Of a stretch of 38,272 bases of DNA, positions 1-7,175 are shown one piece after another. The notes under the pieces were generated by a model. The model ran no database searches, had not been told where the DNA came from, and worked only from the letters and a program-made list of their open reading frames with translations. This stretch comes from DASPKT01 sp035627915 (GTDB lineage Bacteria; Pseudomonadota; Alphaproteobacteria; Azospirillales; Azospirillaceae): contig DASPKT010000110.1 in assembly GCA_035627915.1 (NCBI GenBank), positions 1 to 38,272 of the forward strand. Direction: 5' to 3'. Position 1 is the first letter of the stretch; the number at the start of each line of letters is the position of its first letter. The translations under genes were made by a program, and so were the position numbers.

Positions 1-33
1 AGAAAACGGCTGCTAAATCAATCGCTTATACTA

Positions 34-47
34 GGTTGGATCACCTC
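34..47 (+). other. 16S rRNA 3'-tail-like 14-mer upstream of gyrA
   Basis: The 14 bases GGTTGGATCACCTC equal the universally conserved 3' end of 16S rRNA just before its final CCTT, including the core of the anti-Shine-Dalgarno sequence. The flanks do not match 16S rRNA, so this is not an rRNA gene end. Whether it works as an anti-SD mimic in a gyrA leader or is chance is unknown. Confidence 0.4.
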
Positions 48-104
48 GAAATCAGTGGCTTGAAGGCTGTGGTTTTGGTACTCTGAAAGCATCAATTCTT
101 CAGT

Positions 105-133
105 CCGCCGAACGACTTAGCGGCGGCTTTTTG
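105..133 (+). terminator. Rho-independent terminator-like hairpin just before gyrA
   Basis: CCGCCG at 105-110 pairs with CGGCGG at 121-126 around a 10-base loop and is followed by CTTTTT. This is a convincing plus-strand intrinsic terminator. It ends only about 15 bases before the gyrA start. It either closes an upstream gene outside the window, with the gyrA start very close behind, or lies inside the gyrA leader and attenuates it. Confidence 0.6.
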
Positions 134-147
134 CAAAGCAGAAATCC

Positions 148-2961
148 TTGAGCACAAAGACGCCTACCGACGAGCTTCCGCCCCCCGGCCAGCCTCAAGA
201 CATAACGCCCGTCACCATCGAAGAGGAGATGAAGCGGTCGTATCTCGATTACGCCATGAGCGTGATCGTGGCGCGTGCGCTGCCCGATGTGCGCGACGGT
301 CTGAAGCCGGTGCATCGGCGCATTCTCTATTCGATGAAGGAATCGGGCTACGACTCCACTCACCCGTTCCGCAAGTCGGCCCGCATCGTGGGCGACGTGA
401 TGGGCAAATATCACCCGCACGGCGACAGCGCGATCTACGACGCCATGGTCCGCATGGCGCAGGACTTCTCCATGCGCCTGCCGCTGATCTCCGGTCAGGG
501 CAATTTCGGTTCGATGGACGGCGATCCCGCGGCGGCGATGCGCTACACCGAGGCGCGCCTGGCCAAGGCGGCCGAGTCGCTGATCGACGACATCGACAAG
601 GAGACGGTGGACTTCCACCCGAACTACGACGAGTCGACGGAGGAGCCGGACGTCCTGCCGGCGCGCTACCCGAACCTGCTGGTGAACGGCGCCGGCGGCA
701 TCGCCGTCGGCATGGCGACCAACATCCCGACCCACAATCTGGGTGAGGTGATCGACGCCTGCTGCGCCTACATCGACAATCCGGACGTCACCGTCGAGGA
801 GCTGATGGAGCACGTGCCGGGCCCGGACTTCCCGACCGGCGCGCTGATCCTGGGCCGCTCGGGCATCCGCTCGGCGCTGACCACCGGGCGCGGCTCGGTC
901 GTCATGCGGGCCAAGCACGACGTCGAGGAGATCCGCAAGGACCGCTGGGCGCTGGTCTTCACCGAGATCCCCTACCAGGTCAACAAGTCCAAGCTGCTGG
1001 AGCGCATCGCCGAGGTGGTCCAGGAGAAGCTGGTCGAGGGCATCTCCGACGTGCGCGACGAGTCGGACCGCGACGGCGTCCGCGTCGTGGTGGAGCTGAA
1101 GCGCGACGCCGTCGCCGACGTGGTGGTGAACCAGCTGTTCCGCCACACGCCCCTGCAGACCAGCTTCGGCGTCAACATGCTGGCGCTGAACGGCGGCCGG
1201 CCGGAGCTGCTGAACCTGCAGCAGATCATCCAGGCCTTCGTCCGCTTCCGCGAGCAGGTCATCACCCGCCGCACCGAGTTCGAGCTGGGCAAGGCGCGGG
1301 AGAAGGCCCACACCTTGGTCGGCCTGGCCGTCGCCGTCGCCAACCTGGACGAGATGATCGCGCTGATCCGCCGCGCGCCCGACCCGACCTGGGCGCGCGA
1401 GGAGATGATGGCGCGCGAGTGGCCGGCCTCGGATGTCGGCCCGCTGATCGAGCTGATCGACGAGCCCGGCCGCACCCTGTCGGCGGCCGGCACCTACCGC
1501 CTGTCGGAGGCCCAGGCCCGCGCCATCCTGGAGCTGCGCCTGCACCGCCTGACGGGCCTGGAGCGCGACAAGATCGGCAACGACCTGCGCGCCATCGTCG
1601 AGCAGATCAAGTACTTCCTGGAGGTCCTGTCCTCCCGCGAGCTCCTCATGAAGATCCTCCGCGAGGAGCTGGTCGAGATGAAGGAGCGGTTCGGCACCCC
1701 GCGCCGCACCCGGATCGAGGAGCTGGAGTTCGAGGCCGACATCGAGGACCTGATCCAGCGCGAGGACATGGTCGTCATCGTCACCCAGGGCGGCTACATC
1801 AAGCGCGTGCCGCTCTCCACGTACCGGGCGCAGGCGCGCGGCGGCAAGGGCCGCAGCGGCATGAACCTGAAGGCGGAGGACACGGTCAGCGACCTGTTCG
1901 TCGCCAACACCCACACGCCGATGCTGCTCTTCACCAGCCGCGGCATCGTCTACAAGCTGAAGGTCTGGCGCCTGCCCCAGGGCACCCCGCAGACCCGCGG
2001 CAAGGCGCTGGTCAACCTCCTGCCGCTGGAGGAGGGGGAGACCATCACGACCGTCATGCCCCTGCCGGAGGACGAGGAGAGCTGGGGCGAGCTGAACGTC
2101 ATGTTCGCCACCAGCCACGGCAACGTGCGCCGCAACCGGCTGTCCGACTTCGCCAACATCCGCACCAACGGCCTCATCGCCATGAAGCTGGAGGAGGAGG
2201 GCGAGCTGCTGATCTCGGTGCGGACCTGCACCGAGGAGGACGACGTGCTGCTGGCCGCCCGCGGCGGCCGCTGCATCCGCTTCCCCGTGTCGGAGGTCCG
2301 CGTGTTCAGCGGCCGCACCTCCACCGGCGTGCGCGGCATCCGGCTGGCCGGCGGCGACGAGGTCATCGGCATGTCGATCCTGCGGCATGTCGAGGCGACG
2401 GCGGACGAGCGCGCCGCCTACCTGCGCCAGGCCAGCGCGTTGCGCCGCGCCGCCGGCGAGCCGGAGGAGGCGGGCGACCAGGCGGACGTGGAGGCGACCC
2501 CGGTCGACACCAGCCTGGTCCTGTCGCAGGAGCGGTTCGACGAGCTGGCGGGCAAGGAGGAGTTCATCCTCACCGTGTCCGAGCAGGGCTTCGGCAAGCG
2601 CACCTCGGCCTACGAGTACCGGCTGACCGGCCGCGGCGGCCAGGGCATCTGGAACATGGACATGGGCGACCGCAACAAGGCCCTCGTCGCCGTCTTCCCG
2701 ATCAAGGAGACGGACCAGATCATGATGGTCAGCAACGGCGGGCAGGTGATCCGCATGCCGGTGCACGACATCCGCATCGCCGCGCGCAAGACCAAGGGCG
2801 TGACCCTGTTCCGGGTCTCCGCCGACGAGCGCGTGGTGTCCGTCGCCAGCCTCGCCGACGAGGGGGAGGACGCGGCCGAGGACGGTGCCGACGTCGCGGA
2901 GGGAACGGAAGGGGCCGCGCCTGACGGCGGTGCCGCGGGCGATGCCGCCGGCGAGGCTTGA
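148..2961 (+). CDS. gyrA: DNA gyrase subunit A
   Basis: This is the cleavage/religation and DNA-wrapping subunit of the ATP-dependent type II topoisomerase that introduces negative supercoils with GyrB. The protein has 937 residues and begins at TTG; the N-terminal ...DITPVTIEEEMKRSYLDYAMSV matches the family. The active-site tyrosine is Tyr133 in RYTEARLAK. The GyrA box, which separates gyrase from ParC, is QARGGKG at about 562-568. In the quinolone region KYHPHGDSAIYD, Ser94 and Asp98 are the wild-type residues. The C-terminal beta-pinwheel carries an extra charged segment (about residues 750-800) before EEFILTVSEQGFGKR, typical of alphaproteobacterial GyrA. It ends in an acidic Ala/Glu/Asp tail, a feature known to modulate wrapping in other GyrAs. 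No strong ribosome binding site precedes the TTG. coaD follows after a short hairpin-containing gap. Confidence 0.97.
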   Translation: MSTKTPTDELPPPGQPQDITPVTIEEEMKRSYLDYAMSVIVARALPDVRDGLKPVHRRILYSMKESGYDSTHPFRKSARIVGDVMGKYHPHGDSAIYDAMVRMAQDFSMRLPLISGQGNFGSMDGDPAAAMRYTEARLAKAAESLIDDIDKETVDFHPNYDESTEEPDVLPARYPNLLVNGAGGIAVGMATNIPTHNLGEVIDACCAYIDNPDVTVEELMEHVPGPDFPTGALILGRSGIRSALTTGRGSVVMRAKHDVEEIRKDRWALVFTEIPYQVNKSKLLERIAEVVQEKLVEGISDVRDESDRDGVRVVVELKRDAVADVVVNQLFRHTPLQTSFGVNMLALNGGRPELLNLQQIIQAFVRFREQVITRRTEFELGKAREKAHTLVGLAVAVANLDEMIALIRRAPDPTWAREEMMAREWPASDVGPLIELIDEPGRTLSAAGTYRLSEAQARAILELRLHRLTGLERDKIGNDLRAIVEQIKYFLEVLSSRELLMKILREELVEMKERFGTPRRTRIEELEFEADIEDLIQREDMVVIVTQGGYIKRVPLSTYRAQARGGKGRSGMNLKAEDTVSDLFVANTHTPMLLFTSRGIVYKLKVWRLPQGTPQTRGKALVNLLPLEEGETITTVMPLPEDEESWGELNVMFATSHGNVRRNRLSDFANIRTNGLIAMKLEEEGELLISVRTCTEEDDVLLAARGGRCIRFPVSEVRVFSGRTSTGVRGIRLAGGDEVIGMSILRHVEATADERAAYLRQASALRRAAGEPEEAGDQADVEATPVDTSLVLSQERFDELAGKEEFILTVSEQGFGKRTSAYEYRLTGRGGQGIWNMDMGDRNKALVAVFPIKETDQIMMVSNGGQVIRMPVHDIRIAARKTKGVTLFRVSADERVVSVASLADEGEDAAEDGADVAEGTEGAAPDGGAAGDAAGEA

Positions 2962-2994
2962 GAACAGGGCGAAGCCTGACAATAAGAAGACAAA

Positions 2995-3017
2995 GGCCCC
3001 GGCGCGAAGCCGGGGCC
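2995..3017. terminator. Perfect 9-bp hairpin between gyrA and coaD
   Basis: GGCCCCGGC (2995-3003) and GCCGGGGCC (3009-3017) form a perfect stem around GCGAA. No U-tract follows, so termination would be weak or factor-dependent. The coaD ribosome binding site lies only a few bases downstream. The hairpin may instead set the gyrA/coaD expression ratio or stabilise the gyrA mRNA end. Confidence 0.45.
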
Positions 3018-3037
3018 GCGCAAGCGGGGGGAGCGGG

Positions 3038-3583
3038 ATGGCAGGGCAGCGGATCGGGGTCTATCCCGGCACTTTCGACCCCATCACGAACGGTCATTTC
3101 GACATCATCCAGCGCGCCGCGCGGATGGTGGACCATCTGATCGTCGGGGTGGCGAAGAACGCCGGCAAGGGCCCGCTCTTCTCCACCGACGAGCGGGTGG
3201 AGATGGTGCGGGACGAGCTGAAGGCCCTGACCGACCAGGGCTTCAGCGTCGAGGTCCGGCCCTTCGAGGTCCTGCTGATGAAGTTCGCCGTCGAGTGCGG
3301 CGCCCAGGTCATCGTGCGCGGCCTGCGCGCCGTCTCCGACTTCGAGTACGAGTTCCAGATGGCCGGCATGAACGCCCGGCTTAACCCGGCCGTAGACACC
3401 GTCTTCCTGATGGCGTCGGAGCGCCACCAGTTCATCTCCTCCCGCTTCGTGAAGGAGATCGGCCGGCTGGGCGGCGACATCGCCGGCTTCGTCAGCCCCC
3501 GCGTCTCCGCCCGCCTCGCCGTCCGCTTCCAGCAGGAGGACCGCAGCGGCGACCAGAGCCGGAAGCTCCAGACGCTGGAGTAG
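3038..3583 (+). CDS. coaD: Pantetheine-phosphate adenylyltransferase
   Basis: CoaD transfers AMP from ATP to 4'-phosphopantetheine to give dephospho-CoA, the penultimate step of coenzyme A synthesis in the cytosol. The protein has 181 residues, slightly longer than the usual ~160-170. The N-terminal GVYPGTFDPITNGHFDII holds the nucleotidyltransferase T/HxGH motif (here TNGH). RGLRAVSDFEYEFQMAGMN and the C-terminal SSRFVKEIGRLGGDI are family hallmarks. The start is the ATG preceded by GGGGGAG, immediately before MAGQRIGVYPGTFDP; the reading frame extends further upstream but overlaps gyrA and has no family similarity. Same strand as gyrA with a 76-base gap. The basic C-terminal tail (about 15 residues after RVSARLAVRFQQ) is an extension. 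Confidence 0.96.
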   Translation: MAGQRIGVYPGTFDPITNGHFDIIQRAARMVDHLIVGVAKNAGKGPLFSTDERVEMVRDELKALTDQGFSVEVRPFEVLLMKFAVECGAQVIVRGLRAVSDFEYEFQMAGMNARLNPAVDTVFLMASERHQFISSRFVKEIGRLGGDIAGFVSPRVSARLAVRFQQEDRSGDQSRKLQTLE

Positions 3584-4042
3584 GGCGCGCGGTCAGCGCT
3601 CCCGGAGCTCGCGGTCGAGCCAGTGGTCAGCGGATGTCGGCTCCGTCAGCGGCGTTCGGATCCTGGGTGACCTGTTTGACACGGCAGGTGCGCCCGAGAC
3701 TGTCCGAGGGCCAACACGGACGGGTGCGTTCGCCTCGACTCCGGCTGGCGCTTGCACTTACCTTTCAGATGCGGACTCGCCTAGTACTCCGCATCCGCCG
3801 TGGCGAAACGCGAGATGGGCTGCCGACGCGGGGTTCGCCGGCTTTCCCGACACAGCAAAAGCCGGCACTTCTCCAAGGCGTGATCGACGCCCGTCGCCGT
3901 CATCTGCTGCGCCGATTTGGCCCCTACGTCACCAGACCAGGGGATGTCGGGGCCCATTGCCCAAAGTGCCTTGCCTGATCCGGGACCATCCCTCAGGGGC
4001 ACTTGGGCGCAGGCACTCAGGGGCCGGCCTGATGCAAACTGT
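3584..4042. other. Non-coding stretch between coaD and tRNA-Lys
   Basis: Open frames exist on both strands, but their translations lack recognisable motifs, have no ribosome binding sites and show atypical composition, so none is called. The only structure seen is an 8-bp inverted repeat, GATGCGGA/TCCGCATC, at 3768-3795. The stretch has slightly lower GC and more in-frame stops than neighbouring genes and could be a decayed gene. Confidence 0.4.
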
Positions 4043-4118
4043 TGGTGATCCCGCTGGGACTCGAACCCAGGACCCCATGATTAAAAGTCACGTGCTCTAC
4101 CGGCTGAGCTACGGGATC
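4043..4118 (-). tRNA. tRNA-Lys (anticodon UUU)
   Basis: Read on the minus strand, this folds as a standard 76-nt cloverleaf including an encoded CCA. The acceptor stem is GATCCCG/CGGGATC with discriminator A. The D-arm begins GCTCAG. The anticodon stem CGTGA/TCATG encloses loop CTTTTAA, giving anticodon TTT. The T-arm is CTGGG-TTCGAGT-CCCAG. It decodes AAA/AAG. The gene stands alone; its promoter must lie in 4119-4300. Confidence 0.97.
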
Positions 4119-4545
4119 GCCGGAGGCGGCCTGGAGGGGCCGCCGGGGTGGGGCGCACCATACTGAGGGGGGAGGGGCCGGGTCAATGCGGCAGTGCGGC
4201 GGGGGCGGGATGGCAGGGGTGCGGTGCCTGCCGGACGGGGGACCCGGGCCCCGCCGATGGACGAATCCGGATGGTCGGGGAGCCTAGTCCGAACGGCTGC
4301 CCAAAAAATAGGCAATACCCTCCGAAGGGCCGATGTCCTAGTGACAGAAATGTGTCCTGTACAGGTTGCGCACAGGCTTATCCACAGGAAGTGTGGACGA
4401 CCCAGGAGTCAAGCACCGGCATCCTAGCCATTGGTGGTACACAAGATTTGGTGGTTGCCGGCGCGTTAACCACGATAATTCCCGTGAAACGTTCCACAGA
4501 ACGAGTCCCCGCCCCCGGATACCGGCAAATCCGCAAGGACCGGCC
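4119..4545. other. Non-coding stretch with a DnaA box
   Basis: No protein is called here. The right half (about 4300-4520) is more AT-rich than its surroundings and contains short palindromes, including CCTGTACAGG at 4356-4365. It also holds one exact DnaA box with two weaker look-alikes nearby. The left part must hold the minus-strand tRNA-Lys promoter, but I cannot pick a convincing -35/-10 pair. Confidence 0.4.
4378..4386 (+). promoter_or_regulatory. DnaA box (TTATCCACA)
   Basis: This is an exact match to the high-affinity DnaA recognition 9-mer. Two-mismatch versions lie at 4366-4374 (TTGCGCACA) and on the opposite strand at 4392-4400 (TCGTCCACA). Three sites within 35 bases in non-coding DNA suggest a DnaA-binding locus. 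An origin is not demonstrated, since no typical origin-flanking gene is present. Confidence 0.5.
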
Positions 4546-4797
4546 TCAGCCCTCGCTTTCCTGCTTTCCGCCGCCCCGGTCGCGGTCGGCGGCGGAGGCG
4601 CGGGCGGCCGTTTCCGGGTCGTCGGCGCGGCCCATGGCGACGGCCTTCTGGGCGGCCTTGGTGGCCTCCGCCTCCTCGCCCGTCTCCTGGGGTGCCGGCT
4701 CGGTGGTGATGCGGGTCAGGCGGTCCAGCCGCTCGTCGCCGGGCTTGCCGGGCTCGGACCGGTGGGTGTCGGGCTTGTCGTGGTCGCGCTCGGCCAT
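4546..4797 (-). CDS. Small charged hypothetical protein
   Basis: The 83-residue product is highly hydrophilic: an N-terminal Asp/Arg/Lys-rich region, LDRLTRITTEPAPQE in the middle and an Ala-rich then Arg/Gly/Lys C-terminus. No signal peptide, membrane segment or cysteine is present, and it looks disordered. I do not recognise the family. The start is supported by a strong ribosome binding site (GGAGGAACAGGAC then ATG). Longer readings of this frame towards 6195 run antisense-like through the two genes to the right and are rejected. It lies 74 bases downstream of another small unknown gene on the same strand, so the two may be co-transcribed. Confidence 0.7.
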   Translation of the reverse strand: MAERDHDKPDTHRSEPGKPGDERLDRLTRITTEPAPQETGEEAEATKAAQKAVAMGRADDPETAARASAADRDRGGGKQESEG

Positions 4798-4871
4798 GTC
4801 CTGTTCCTCCGCTTGGGCTGGCGTGGCTGCAACAGGCGGGGGAGCGGGGTGTCGCGGCGCCCGATTGGCGC

Positions 4872-5279
4872 TTAGTTGGCGCGGGGCGGGGTGGCGCCGG
4901 TGCCGCGGGCCCGTTCCGCCAGCCCGGCCAGGCCTTCGGCGAGCCCGGCGACGGTGGCGGCGTCCAGCGCCAGGTCCAGCTCCGCCCCGCCGGCCAACCG
5001 CAGCGAGAGGAGCGGCACGCCCTCGGTGGTGATGCCGCCGCTCATGCCCGTCACCCGCAGGGCGCCGGTCGGCCAGAAGGACTTCGCGGCGGCGTCGCCG
5101 CCCGCGGCCTGGCTGCGCAGGCGCGACGCCGCCTGCATCTCCGCCAGGACGGAGACGAGGAGGGGCCCCCACTGGGTGTGGTCGACCGACACGCTGACGG
5201 TGCCGTCGTCGGTCGTGATGAGGATGGTGGCGGCGCTGCCGTCCGGCGCGTGGCGCGCCTCCAGGGCCTTGATCGACAT
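4872..5279 (-). CDS. Hypothetical protein, 135 residues
   Basis: Unrecognised protein beginning MSIKALEARHAPDGSAATI. It reads as a compact soluble alpha/beta protein: alternating beta-like stretches (ATILITTDDGTVSVSVD, GVPLLSLRLAGGAELDLAL) and a C-terminal amphipathic helix (VAGLAEGLAGLAERARG). There are no cysteines or membrane segments. The chosen ATG has CGGAGG seven bases upstream; the frame stays open 17 codons further but without a ribosome binding site. It sits between the beta-barrel gene and the small charged protein, all on the minus strand. No function can be assigned from sequence alone. Confidence 0.75.
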   Translation of the reverse strand: MSIKALEARHAPDGSAATILITTDDGTVSVSVDHTQWGPLLVSVLAEMQAASRLRSQAAGGDAAAKSFWPTGALRVTGMSGGITTEGVPLLSLRLAGGAELDLALDAATVAGLAEGLAGLAERARGTGATPPRAN

Positions 5280-5364
5280 GGTGCCTCCGCTGGCGGGAGG
5301 CGCCAGGGTGGACGCGGGCGCCCTTACCATTGGTAAAGAGCGCGGCCGCTACCCCCGAATAGGA

Positions 5365-5397
5365 AACGCCCGCCCGGGGCGGTCCCGGGCGGGCGTT
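5365..5397. terminator. 14-bp perfect GC hairpin after the beta-barrel gene
   Basis: AACGCCCGCCCGGG (5365-5378) and its exact complement (5384-5397) enclose the loop GCGGT. It lies 26 bases past the stop of the minus-strand outer-membrane gene, where a terminator is expected. Only a short pyrimidine run (TTTCCT) follows on that strand. Confidence 0.65.
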
Positions 5398-5423
5398 CAG
5401 GCGCGGCGGGTGCCGGTCCGGCC

Positions 5424-6077
5424 TCAGAAGAAGCGGAAGGCGACGCCGATGCGGAAGCGGTCGACCTCGGGGTCGGCCGTGACGGTGGCGGTGGTGCCGG
5501 GCAGCAGCAGCGTGCCGTAGTCGGTGCGGGTGTACTCCATCCGGACCCACAGGTCGGAGTTGAAGGCCACCTCGACGCCGCCGCCGTAGCGCCAGGCGAC
5601 GCGGCGGTCGGTCTCGTTGCCGAGCGGGGCGACGTTGGCGAGGCTGCCGCTGAGCTTCATGTCCGTCCACTGGCGGTCGGCGCGGCCGTAGATCAGCACG
5701 TCGGCCAGGAAGTCGGACAGGGTGACGCCCGCCCGCAGGCCGGCGCCGTAGCTCTCCTCGCTGCCGATGCGGATCGTGGTGGAGTTGGCCGAAGTGTCGG
5801 CGCGGGTGTCGTCGAGGTCGAAGTTCGCCTCGGCGCCGAGATAGGCCGGGCCCAGGGTCCAGCCGAAGCCGGCATAGGCGCCGTAGCTGAAGCCGTCGCC
5901 GTCGAGGGAACCGGAGGCGGTGTTGCCGGCCAGCGTGGTGGAGGCGTCGCCGTCCAGCTGGGAATAGGCGATGGAAGCGCCGGCATAGGCGCCGTCGAAC
6001 GCGCTGCGGGCGCCGGCGGCCGGGGCGGCGAGCGCCAGCGGGGCGGCCAGGAGCAGGGCGATTGCGGTACGCGACAT
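5424..6077 (-). CDS. Outer-membrane beta-barrel (opacity-like) protein
   Basis: The 217-residue precursor starts with a signal peptide (MSRTAIALLLAAPLALAAPAAG, cleavage near AAG-AR). It continues as alternating amphipathic strands rich in Gly/Tyr (GAYAGASIAYS, GFSYGAYAGFGWTLGPAYLGAE) and ends ...VDRFRIGVAFRFF, with the terminal phenylalanine recognised by the BAM machinery. Length and pattern fit an 8-strand OmpA/opacity-type barrel. The ligand is unknown; these are usually structural or adhesin-like proteins. The ATG has AGGAGAG about eight bases upstream. A strong hairpin downstream suggests a single-gene unit. Confidence 0.85.
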   Translation of the reverse strand: MSRTAIALLLAAPLALAAPAAGARSAFDGAYAGASIAYSQLDGDASTTLAGNTASGSLDGDGFSYGAYAGFGWTLGPAYLGAEANFDLDDTRADTSANSTTIRIGSEESYGAGLRAGVTLSDFLADVLIYGRADRQWTDMKLSGSLANVAPLGNETDRRVAWRYGGGVEVAFNSDLWVRMEYTRTDYGTLLLPGTTATVTADPEVDRFRIGVAFRFF

Positions 6078-6321
6078 GACTGTTTCTCTCCTTGTGGGCT
6101 GCCCATCCGCGCGTCCCCTCAACCCGGCGCATGGGCGGCAGAGGAATAGTCCCGTCCACCCCCGCTGTCCACGCGTCCCGCCCGCATGGGACCAATGCGG
6201 CGGGGCGGGGGAGCGGAATCGGTGCCCATACCGGCGGTAAGCACCGGAATTCCCATACGTTTCGCCTACCCCTTTTCCCCGTTTGGCGTTCGGCTACCCC
6301 GAAATTAAGAATACGTTAACG

Positions 6322-6540
6322 ATGAATCGGGCGGTCAGCTTCATGGACGCAAGGGTCGGCATACTCTCCGGTGAGGAGGCGGAAGAGCGCCTGCTGGCGG
6401 AATTCCGGCTCACCAGCGTCTACGCCGCCGCGTCGGACGAGGAGAAGGAGCACCTCGACCGCTACCTCCAGGACCTCCGGCTGGACATGTCCCCCGGCCA
6501 CGCGCCGGGCCGGGAAAAGGGCCCGGGCGCCCGGGCCTGA
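6322..6540 (+). CDS. Possible small hypothetical protein, 72 residues
   Basis: The product MNRAVSFMDARVGILSGEEA... is acidic and probably alpha-helical (EEAEERLLAEFRLTSVY; SDEEKEHLDRYLQDLRL), followed by a Gly/Pro-rich tail. It has no signal peptide and no recognisable family. The start is uncertain: there is no good ribosome binding site, a later ATG lies at 6343, and a TTG at 6283 is in frame. The AT-rich bases just upstream (6300-6321) could hold a promoter. The helix-like, non-repetitive composition and neighbour-like codon use favour a real gene. Confidence 0.5.
   Translation: MNRAVSFMDARVGILSGEEAEERLLAEFRLTSVYAAASDEEKEHLDRYLQDLRLDMSPGHAPGREKGPGARA
6520..6537. repeat. 18-bp perfect palindrome at the 3' end of the small ORF
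   Basis: GGCCCGGGC is followed directly by its complement GCCCGGGCC, ending one base before the stop codon's last two bases. It could act as a terminator stem or a protein-binding site. Tight GC-only palindromes also arise by chance in such DNA. Confidence 0.5.
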
Positions 6541-6653
6541 GCGGCGGACCGGGGCCCCCCTTCCACGATGCCGGGACCGCAACGGCGGGCGGCCCTTGCG
6601 GGCGCCGGCCGCTCGGACTAATCATCGTAGTAATAAGCGGGGGGAACACGGGC

Positions 6654-6959
6654 ATGGACTACGCGACGCGGGAAATCCCGTCGGGGATCGAGATCGCGCT
6701 CACCGGCAAGCTGACGATGCGGGACCACGACCAGTTCGGCGGCCTCGTCGGGCGGATCGGTTCGGCGCCCGGATCGCTGTGCGTGCTCGACCTGGCCGGG
6801 CTGGACTTCATCGACAGCGCCGGACTCGGCATGTTCCTGCTGGTGCAGGACACCGCGCGGGAGACGCGCAAGCGCATCGTGCTGCGCCAGCCGAAGCCGC
6901 AGGTGCGCCGGCTGCTGGAGGTCGCCTGCTTCCACACCCTCTTCCCGATCGAGGAATAG
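6654..6959 (+). CDS. STAS-domain anti-sigma factor antagonist (first copy)
   Basis: A 101-residue single STAS domain of the SpoIIAA/RsbV type. Such proteins bind RsbW-like ATPases in a phosphorylation-dependent way and release the ATPase's partner. The phosphoacceptor loop reads FIDSAGLGMFL with Ser55. The ATG is preceded by GGGGGAA. An ungapped alignment by eye with the STAS protein at 7176 gives about 50 identities over 101 positions, so the two are tandem paralogues. It heads an operon with the second STAS protein, an RsbW-like ATPase, a receiver-PP2C phosphatase and a PilZ protein. Its likely partner is the ATPase encoded at 7488. Confidence 0.92.
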   Translation: MDYATREIPSGIEIALTGKLTMRDHDQFGGLVGRIGSAPGSLCVLDLAGLDFIDSAGLGMFLLVQDTARETRKRIVLRQPKPQVRRLLEVACFHTLFPIEE

Positions 6960-7175
6960 CGTCCCAGAGGACGCATGACATCGGTGGAACAGGCCGGCGA
7001 AGACTTCGCCCCCCTCATCTGGCCGTTCCAAATTCGGAGTAGATGCATCATCATGACTTGGCCCCTCCGGACAGGCCGGCTCCGCCACCATGCGGGCCGC
7101 CGCCGGGAAGGGCGGGGGCGGACGGGGCCGCGGGGGCGCCGGGCCGCTCAAGCGTAAGGGAGCACGGAGACGCTG

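Noticed and set aside
1..60. End of a 16S rRNA gene
   Set aside because: Only 14 bases match; the preceding sequence does not resemble the conserved 16S 3' region, and no spacer or 23S follows.
100..2982. A 960-codon open frame on the minus strand
   Set aside because: It is antisense to gyrA. Its Leu/Ala/Gly/Arg/His-rich, motif-free translation is the usual artefact of GC-rich codon use opposite a real gene.
3634..4002. Transposase remnant or small genes downstream of coaD
   Set aside because: Neither strand gives a recognisable transposase motif, terminal repeat or ribosome binding site; left as non-coding.
4285..4520. Chromosomal replication origin
   Set aside because: There is only one exact DnaA box, no clear AT-rich unwinding element and no usual origin-flanking genes such as dnaA, dnaN, hemE or parAB.
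6975..7157. Short plus-strand frame between the two STAS genes, with a possible ribosome binding site
   Set aside because: The second half is Arg/Gly-rich and looks like out-of-frame GC-rich DNA. No motif or conservation argument supports it.
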